This document shows, piece by piece, positions 14,239 to 19,345 of a DNA stretch of 19,345 nt. The notes beneath the pieces were generated by a model, which was not told where the DNA came from, ran no database searches, and was given only the letters and a program-made list of their open reading frames with translations. The first letter of the stretch is position 1. Every line of letters starts with the position of its first letter. Origin of the DNA: Candidatus Omnitrophota bacterium (lineage in GTDB: Bacteria; Omnitrophota; Omnitrophia; Omnitrophales; Danuiimicrobiaceae); the NCBI GenBank assembly GCA_016206815.1, contig JACQQT010000087.1, positions 1 to 19,345 on the forward strand, read 5' to 3'. Position numbers and translations under genes: made by a program.

Positions 14239-15189
14239 ATGAAAATTTACAATGATATTACGGAAACCGTCGGCAATACACCGCTCGTTCGCCTCCGGCG
14301 GGTGACCGCAGGGGTGGACGCAGAGATTGTCGGAAAATGCGAATTTTTCAATCCGTTATCCAGCGTCAAAGACCGTATTGGCGTCAGCATGATCGAAGAT
14401 GCCGAGAAGAAAAAGCTGATCACTAAAAACACCGTCATTATCGAACCCACCAGCGGCAATACCGGGATCGCGCTTGCTTTTGTGTGCGCCGCCAAAGGAT
14501 ACCGGCTGGTTTTGACAATGCCCGAAACGATGAGTCTTGAGCGCCGGATGCTGCTGAGATTGATGGGGGCAGAGGTCGTCCTCACACCGGGCCCGGAAGG
14601 AATGAAGGGGGCGATTAAGAGGGCTGAGGAATTGGTTAGCCAGAATCAAAATTCGTTTATGCCGCAGCAATTTAAAAATCCGGCGAACCCTGAAATTCAC
14701 CGGAAGACAACCGCTGAGGAGATTTGGCGAGATACCGATGGAAAAGTCGATATTTTAATTTCGGGAATCGGAACCGGCGGAACCATTACCGGCGTGGGCG
14801 AAGTGATTAAACCCAGAAAGCCGTCTTTTAGGTGTGTCGCCGTAGAACCGAGGGAGTCTCCCGTCCTTTCCGGCGGGAAACCGGGCCCTCATAAGATTCA
14901 AGGAATCGGTGCCGGCTTTGTGCCCGATATCTTGAACACGAAAATGGTTGATGAAATCGTTCAAGTTTCAAGTGATGAAGCTTTCAAAATGGCACGCCGG
15001 TTGGCCAAAGAAGAGGGAATTTTAGCCGGTATTTCCTCAGGCGCTGCCGTCCATGCAGCCATTGAAATTGCAAAACGCCCGGAAAATAAGAAGAAATTAA
15101 TCGTTGTGATTCTTCCCAGCGCGGGCGAACGTTATTTGAGCACGCCGCTCACGGAAGAAGTGAGAGAAGTCGCCAGCGCACACGCGTAA
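14239..15189 (+). CDS. cysK: Cysteine synthase (O-acetylserine sulfhydrylase, CysK type)
   Basis: This PLP enzyme forms cysteine from O-acetylserine and sulfide in the cytoplasm. It has 316 residues, the usual length. The PLP lysine is Lys44 (LSSVKDRIG), the substrate loop is TSGNTG at 71-76, the phosphate-binding loop is [10 protein letters not shown] near 175-184, and the C-terminal [11 protein letters not shown] and SAGERYLST segments are complete. Most CysK features are present, so O-acetylserine is the likely substrate; a cystathionine beta-synthase-like member is less likely because there is no extra domain. I chose ATG 14239 because AAGGGAG ends 5 nt before it; GTG at 14233 overlaps that site. 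It is divergent from the rhodanese gene, and the shared region contains an inverted repeat. Confidence 0.95.
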   Translation: MKIYNDITETVGNTPLVRLRRVTAGVDAEIVGKCEFFNPLSSVKDRIGVSMIEDAEKKKLITKNTVIIEPTSGNTGIALAFVCAAKGYRLVLTMPETMSLERRMLLRLMGAEVVLTPGPEGMKGAIKRAEELVSQNQNSFMPQQFKNPANPEIHRKTTAEEIWRDTDGKVDILISGIGTGGTITGVGEVIKPRKPSFRCVAVEPRESPVLSGGKPGPHKIQGIGAGFVPDILNTKMVDEIVQVSSDEAFKMARRLAKEEGILAGISSGAAVHAAIEIAKRPENKKKLIVVILPSAGERYLSTPLTEEVREVASAHA

Positions 15190-15279
15190 ACTTTAGCAAA
15201 CCTTCCAACTTCCGAACACCGGGAGTTCGTGTTTCAGGTTGAATTGCAGGAATCGCTTTTTAGTGTTACCCTTTTCGGC

Positions 15280-16977
15280 ATGAGCCGAAAGCATCCTTCT
15301 CTTTTTTGGAAAGCAAGCCTTGTCGGTGCGATCGCCGTCGTTTTATACGGATTTGTGCTCGTCCCTTTCTCGGTTCTTGAAATTCCGAAGTTAAAGACAC
15401 AGGACCTTTTCTTCACCGCCCGCCGTTTTTTTCATCTTCAAAAACCCGATTTGAAAGATTTGGTGCTTGTCAATGTGGATGATGAATCCATTAAAAGAAT
15501 TCATGAGCGGTGGCCGTTTCCGAGGCGCCGGTATGCCGAGCTATTGGAGCGGTTGATTCCGCTTCGCCCCCGGTTGATTGCGTTTGATTTTATTTTTTCG
15601 GGAGTCGGTGACCCGGCGGATGATTTGATGCTTGCCCAAGCCCTTCAGAAATCCGGAAATGTGATTCTCGCCTCTTTCGTGGATTCCGAGCAGAACTACA
15701 TGGTGCCTCTCCAAGAATTCAGGGATGCCGCGCGATCCGTCGGAGTCGTCAATAAAGTTTTAGATCGGGACTTATACGTGAGGCGTTCCGGCCTTTTTTA
15801 TCGTGATGTGTCCGGGGCAATCATTGGCTGGCCGTGGGAGATGGAAATCTGGGCTCAAGATTCGAATGCAGAGCCCCGCGCCTATGAGATCAATTCGAAA
15901 GGATTACGCTTCCCCGTACAAAATATGCAGATCCCGTTTTACGGGCAGAAGACCGCGATGGTGAATTATCGTTTTGACCTGGGCGATCTCGAGGCGGTTT
16001 CTTTTTGGAAGGTATTAGATGGGAAGCAACCAAGGGATCGTTTTGCGGGAAAAATCGTGCTGGTAGGGGTGACTTCGCGGGCACTTCACGACTATTACCA
16101 TACCCCCTTAGGCTTGATGCCGGGTGTTTTGGTGAACGCAAATTTCTTGGTCAACTTACTTGCGCGGGATTTTGTCAAAAAGATTCCGACAGTGATTGAC
16201 GGTTTGTTCCTTTTCATTTGGGTGTGGCTGGCGGCTTATTTAGGTTTGCGGGACCAGCTTTTAAGAGGTCTTTTGGCGATGCTGGGTGCCACAGCCATTT
16301 TTGCGGGAGGATTTTTTCTGTTATTCTTGAAGAATTATCTGGGCGACTATTTTTCTCCCTTTCTGGCAGGATGGGGCGCTTTTATTGCGATTGCCCTTTA
16401 TCGTTATTTTCGGACGCTTCTTGAAAACGTCCAGCTTCGCGGAAAAGTCATCACGGATCCGCTTACCGGTCTTTACAATCGGCGGTTTTTGGAGTCCAGA
16501 ATCGATCTGGAACTGGAAAAGCTTGCCAGTCCCAAAAAAGACCGCAAATTGGATCTAGTTACGGATCTTTCGATTTTAATGATCGATATCGACGATTTTA
16601 AAAAAATCAACGATACGTACGGACACCAATTCGGAGACGACGTATTGAAAACAATTAGTTTTCTCATCAAAGAGAACATTCGAAAGGACGACTTGGCAGC
16701 CCGTTTTGGCGGGGAAGAGTTTTGTGTGATCCTAGCTCACACCACGAAAGAAGAAGCGGGGCGGGCGGCAGAGAAAATTCGTTCGAATGTGGAAGGCCGG
16801 AAGTTCAATTATGTGAATCGAATGACCCGTTTCACCGTCAGTGTCGGTCTGGCTTCTGCAAAAGCGGACGATCTGTCAGCCAGCAGGGCTCTCATCCGTG
16901 CCGCAGACGAAGCGCTTTACGAAGCTAAGCGAAACGGTAAAAATAGAGTATGTCTCTATCAAGCAGAGAAGAAGTAA
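15280..16977 (+). CDS. CHASE2-domain diguanylate cyclase (GGDEF)
   Basis: It is a membrane sensor predicted to make cyclic di-GMP. From this start it has 565 residues: one N-terminal helix (about 11-30), an extracytoplasmic CHASE2 domain from about 40 to 300 (LVLVNVDDESIKRI; RLIAFDFIF; GKIVLVGVTS; TPLGLMPGVLVNA), three further helices between about 305 and 375, and a GGDEF domain from about 393 (DPLTGLYNRR). The active site is GGEEF at 477-481, and an inhibitory-site RxxD (RKDD) sits five residues before it, so the enzyme should be active and product-inhibited. A GTG at 15229 would add 17 residues and has GGGAG only 3 nt upstream, so that start is possible. No EAL or PilZ partner is nearby. 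It follows cysK by 90 bp. Confidence 0.9.
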   Translation: MSRKHPSLFWKASLVGAIAVVLYGFVLVPFSVLEIPKLKTQDLFFTARRFFHLQKPDLKDLVLVNVDDESIKRIHERWPFPRRRYAELLERLIPLRPRLIAFDFIFSGVGDPADDLMLAQALQKSGNVILASFVDSEQNYMVPLQEFRDAARSVGVVNKVLDRDLYVRRSGLFYRDVSGAIIGWPWEMEIWAQDSNAEPRAYEINSKGLRFPVQNMQIPFYGQKTAMVNYRFDLGDLEAVSFWKVLDGKQPRDRFAGKIVLVGVTSRALHDYYHTPLGLMPGVLVNANFLVNLLARDFVKKIPTVIDGLFLFIWVWLAAYLGLRDQLLRGLLAMLGATAIFAGGFFLLFLKNYLGDYFSPFLAGWGAFIAIALYRYFRTLLENVQLRGKVITDPLTGLYNRRFLESRIDLELEKLASPKKDRKLDLVTDLSILMIDIDDFKKINDTYGHQFGDDVLKTISFLIKENIRKDDLAARFGGEEFCVILAHTTKEEAGRAAEKIRSNVEGRKFNYVNRMTRFTVSVGLASAKADDLSASRALIRAADEALYEAKRNGKNRVCLYQAEKK

Positions 16978-17007
16978 CTTATTGATTAAAAACAAGTTAC
17001 AGCTTTT
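16974..17007 (+). terminator. Weak terminator-like hairpin after the GGDEF gene
   Basis: GTAACTT (16974-16980, containing the stop codon) pairs with AAGTTAC (16994-17000) over a 13-nt loop, followed by AGCTTTT. The stem is AT-rich and the T tract short, so termination may be inefficient. The rest of the 194-bp gap up to 17172 is AT-rich and shows no convincing promoter or RNA gene. Confidence 0.35.
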
Positions 17008-17161
17008 AAGTGTTTGCCCACTTGCCGCGTCTCCTATTTTCATGGTACACTTACAGGTAATTGTAGCTTTATTTTCCGCCGCTTTCTTTCTAAGTTTTAA
17101 AAGTATTTTGAAACCTCGAATGCTGGAAATCGCTATTATTTTGTAAATCAAAAGGAGATCG

Positions 17162-17175
17162 GCATTTCAAAATGC
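17162..17175 (+). repeat. Small hairpin enclosing the start codon of the large secreted protein
   Basis: GCATT (17162-17166) and AATGC (17171-17175) form a 5-bp stem with a 4-nt loop; the right arm contains the ATG at 17172. AAAAGGAG ends at 17157, an unusually long 14 nt before that ATG, and the hairpin occupies the gap. Confidence 0.4.
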
Positions 17176-19345
17176 GCTTCACGCAAAAAACATTAGCGAT
17201 CCTACTTGCCTTGCTGCTCGTCTCAGGCGGGCCAGCTTTTCCTCAACAGGCTTCTTCAGCCGTTTCGGAAGCCGTATCGAGCGTTGGCGGGACGGTTCAG
17301 CCATCTGCCGGCGGTGTGAGCCGCATTGATACGAAAGCACCGCTGACGCGCGAAGATTTAAATCCCTACCAGATCGCAGTTCCGCAGGAACTCGGAAGCA
17401 TCGAAGAAGTGTTTCAAGGCTCATCCAATTCTCCTCTCATTGTTTATATCCAAAACGTCCACGCCAACTATGAAGCTCAAAAAAATATCAAAGGCATTTT
17501 GAACCAGTTGGTCGATCAATATCAATTTTCACTGGTCCAAATGGAAGGCGCGGTTTCAAAATTAAATCCCGAAATTTTGAAACCGTCTTATTTGGAAGAA
17601 GCCAATCTGCAATTGGTTGATTTCCTGATGCGCGAAGGCCGGATTACGGGAGCCGATGCGTTTGCGGTCGAGACGGATAAACCGGTTGCCTTTTACGGGG
17701 TCGAAGACCGCGGGTTGTATATGGAAAATTTAAAGACCTTCAAATCCGTTTACCGGCACCAGGAGGAAGTGAACGCTTTCTTCGGCGAAATCCACCGCCT
17801 CATTCTGGATATCGGCCCAAAACTCCTCAACCCCGAGCTGCTTGACTTCACGCGCAAAACCGAGGCATTCGGAACCGACCGGATTGATTTGATGGATTAT
17901 TTGGTTTATCTGAATGAGCTTTCCGAACGGCACAGCCTGGTTTCTTTGAAAGATATGAAGGAAATTTTTGAATACCCCAATCTTGTCCGCCTGATGCGGC
18001 TTCACGTGCTGGAAGAAAAGCTGAATCAGAGCGGCCTCAAAAAAGAAACCGAAGCGCTGAAGCAGGAATTTCAAAAGCGGATGCCGGGATCCGAAAAAAT
18101 GGAAGAGCTGACGGCAAAGCTGGATGAGAGCGTGAAGGGGACTAATCCACGGAGTTATTTTATTGAACTCACCAAACTGGCCGATGAAGCTAAGATTGAT
18201 TTCATCAATTACCCAGCGTTTAGAATTTTTGCTGAGTTTTTGATTCACCAGGATGAAATTGACCACCGTGCGCTATTCTCCGAATTGAAACGGTTTGAGA
18301 AATCTCTTCAAGACGAGCTGTTTACCAAAGAAGACGAACAGAAATTTTTGGAAATCATTGATTATACGGGTTTGCTCGAACAATACTTCCGCCTGGAGAT
18401 GAGCCGCGAAAAGCTCGTGCTTTATCTCAATCATCGGGATGAAATGAAGCCGTCTTGGATTTCAAATGAACTTTCCGCACTTGCCGTCAAGTATGCCGTT
18501 CAAGCCAAACCCGTTTCAAATACGGAAACGTTGGACGCCTATATGGACGAGCTTGAATATTTTTACCAGCTGGTTTTGAAACGCGATGAAATTTTTACGC
18601 AAAGAATTTTGGAACAGATGAAATCCTTAAAGCAGGACAAAACGGTCGTGATCACGGGCGGCTTTCACAAAGACGGTCTTGTCGACTATTTCAGAAAAGA
18701 AAACATTTCCTACGTCATCGTAAATCCGAAAGTGGACATTGCGCAGGGAAGCGAAAATTATCTAAAAGTGATGCTGGAAGGCGACGCGGTGGTCGGAAGC
18801 GTCTTTGCCGGCACCTTCGCGATTGAAGTTAAAGTGTTGACCGATACAACTGCTTTGGCAAATCAGGACCGTGCATTTCTGGGGAATGCATATGTTGCAG
18901 CCGGCGTGAACACGGCGAGGCGGGCCGGTGTTACGGCAAACGTTCAGGCAGCGTTGAATAAGCGCGCAGAAGTCATCGGTTCGCAAGCAGGGGTTTTTGT
19001 CGAGTTTACTCAACCGTTTCGCCCAGCCGGTCAATTGGTTCTTGCTAGCGGTACCAGGATAACGCGTCAACATGTTCAGCCGTCGGGAGCAGTTTTGGCG
19101 CAAGGGATTTCTGTTCGAGAGCAAATTGATGAAGGCGGTAATTTTGAAGTGGTTCCGGAAGCAGAATTTAAACCAACGACCAGAGAAGAACAATTGGCAG
19201 GTATCAGGCCTGAGTTAGTTGGTCGAGCACCAACTCAGTCAGCCGCCGCAGACATTCCCGATCGCTCAGAATTTCCGCGGCTTGCTGCAAGCCTCATTCG
19301 CCCTCCTACAGACATAACGGAACCGGTCACACCGCCGGTGACGCC
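17172..19345 (+). CDS. Large secreted protein with putative ChaN/TIKI-like domain (partial, runs off window)
   Basis: The reading frame is open from ATG 17172 to the window end, giving 724 residues without a stop. Residues 1-26 are a signal peptide (two basic residues, hydrophobic core, then AFPQQ). Residues about 85-545 look like one globular domain: a strand-like stretch ending in NVHANYEAQ (His97), VQMEGA (Glu125), FYGVEDR (Glu178), a long charged helical middle part, and VVITGGFHKDGL (His499) followed by YVIVNPKV. This order of an early His, a Glu on the next strand and a late GxxH resembles the TIKI/EreA/ChaN fold, but the match is by motif only. After about 640 the chain becomes rich in Pro, Thr and Ala, ending in repeated TEPVTPPV-like residues, so more domains probably follow. 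Shine-Dalgarno spacing is long (14 nt). Confidence 0.75.
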   Translation, partial: MRFTQKTLAILLALLLVSGGPAFPQQASSAVSEAVSSVGGTVQPSAGGVSRIDTKAPLTREDLNPYQIAVPQELGSIEEVFQGSSNSPLIVYIQNVHANYEAQKNIKGILNQLVDQYQFSLVQMEGAVSKLNPEILKPSYLEEANLQLVDFLMREGRITGADAFAVETDKPVAFYGVEDRGLYMENLKTFKSVYRHQEEVNAFFGEIHRLILDIGPKLLNPELLDFTRKTEAFGTDRIDLMDYLVYLNELSERHSLVSLKDMKEIFEYPNLVRLMRLHVLEEKLNQSGLKKETEALKQEFQKRMPGSEKMEELTAKLDESVKGTNPRSYFIELTKLADEAKIDFINYPAFRIFAEFLIHQDEIDHRALFSELKRFEKSLQDELFTKEDEQKFLEIIDYTGLLEQYFRLEMSREKLVLYLNHRDEMKPSWISNELSALAVKYAVQAKPVSNTETLDAYMDELEYFYQLVLKRDEIFTQRILEQMKSLKQDKTVVITGGFHKDGLVDYFRKENISYVIVNPKVDIAQGSENYLKVMLEGDAVVGSVFAGTFAIEVKVLTDTTALANQDRAFLGNAYVAAGVNTARRAGVTANVQAALNKRAEVIGSQAGVFVEFTQPFRPAGQLVLASGTRITRQHVQPSGAVLAQGISVREQIDEGGNFEVVPEAEFKPTTREEQLAGIRPELVGRAPTQSAAADIPDRSEFPRLAASLIRPPTDITEPVTPPVT

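Noticed and set aside
15208..15232. Hairpin CGAAC/GTTCG and GTG start before the GGDEF gene as a regulatory switch
   Set aside because: The stem is only 5 bp, the GGGAG to GTG distance of 3 nt is too short for normal initiation, and an in-frame ATG at 15280 gives a more typical N-terminus. The evidence is too weak for a separate claim.
17730..18266. Long minus-strand reading frame of 178 codons
   Set aside because: It lies wholly inside the plus-strand secreted protein, which has a signal peptide, coherent motifs and an open frame across the whole region. The minus translation is rich in Phe/His/Gln with no recognisable domain and is a shadow.
1..19345. CRISPR arrays, tRNA or rRNA genes, insertion sequences, toxin-antitoxin or defence genes
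   Set aside because: Reading the sequence and all coding regions showed no regularly spaced repeats, no cloverleaf candidates in the short gaps, no transposase and no recognisable defence domain.

Overview
The window is about 19.3 kb of gene-dense bacterial chromosome, roughly 50% GC by eye, with housekeeping and redox genes packed in short operons. I see no rRNA, tRNA, CRISPR array, insertion sequence or phage module. The organism is probably a Gram-negative (diderm) bacterium, because HflK/HflC, BolA with a CGFS glutaredoxin, a DsbD-type reductase and a secreted multidomain protein are all present. The very large secreted protein at the right end resembles giant proteins I associate with Omnitrophota (formerly OP3). 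That placement is only a guess, since no marker gene here can settle it.

Layout. (1) 1-2512: the 3' end of a Fur-family regulator, overlapping a complete zinc/manganese-type ABC importer (znuA, znuC, znuB). (2) 2509-4402: a seven-codon mini-ORF with an excellent ribosome binding site, a hairpin, then a 615-residue acyl-CoA dehydrogenase. (3) 4410-6544: a redox operon of short DsbD-like reductase, BolA, monothiol glutaredoxin and a small holin-like membrane protein. (4) 6534-7187 (minus): plsY for phospholipid synthesis, divergent from an alpha/beta hydrolase (7279-8046). (5) 8047-9998 (minus): hflK-hflC. (6) 10188-11853: a stand-alone receiver domain and an unrecognised zinc-ribbon membrane protein. 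(7) 11924-12271: a Tic20/DUF4870-like membrane protein, facing plsC (12276-13013, minus). (8) 13159-14096: a family 4-type uracil-DNA glycosylase facing a single-domain rhodanese. (9) 14239-15189: cysK, divergent from the rhodanese. (10) 15280-16977: a CHASE2-GGDEF diguanylate cyclase. (11) 17172 to the window end: the start of a large secreted protein with a putative ChaN/TIKI/EreA-like domain.

How the genes connect. The regulator and importer form a metal-homeostasis unit. DsbD, BolA and glutaredoxin link envelope thiol reduction with iron-sulfur handling, and rhodanese plus CysK add sulfur chemistry nearby. PlsY and PlsC perform successive acylations in phosphatidic acid synthesis, though they are not in one operon.

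The most notable non-coding signal is a recurrent architecture. At least six genes that start a transcription unit (dsbD-like, zinc-ribbon gene, plsY, hflK, plsC, rhodanese) mostly lack a Shine-Dalgarno site and carry a TANNNT -10 box only 8-11 nt before ATG. Three of them have exactly the same 17-nt spacer and 9-nt gap. Several genes inside operons instead have clear Shine-Dalgarno sites. This predicts leaderless mRNAs for first genes. It is the main candidate for something undescribed here; I found no convincing new defence or mobile system.
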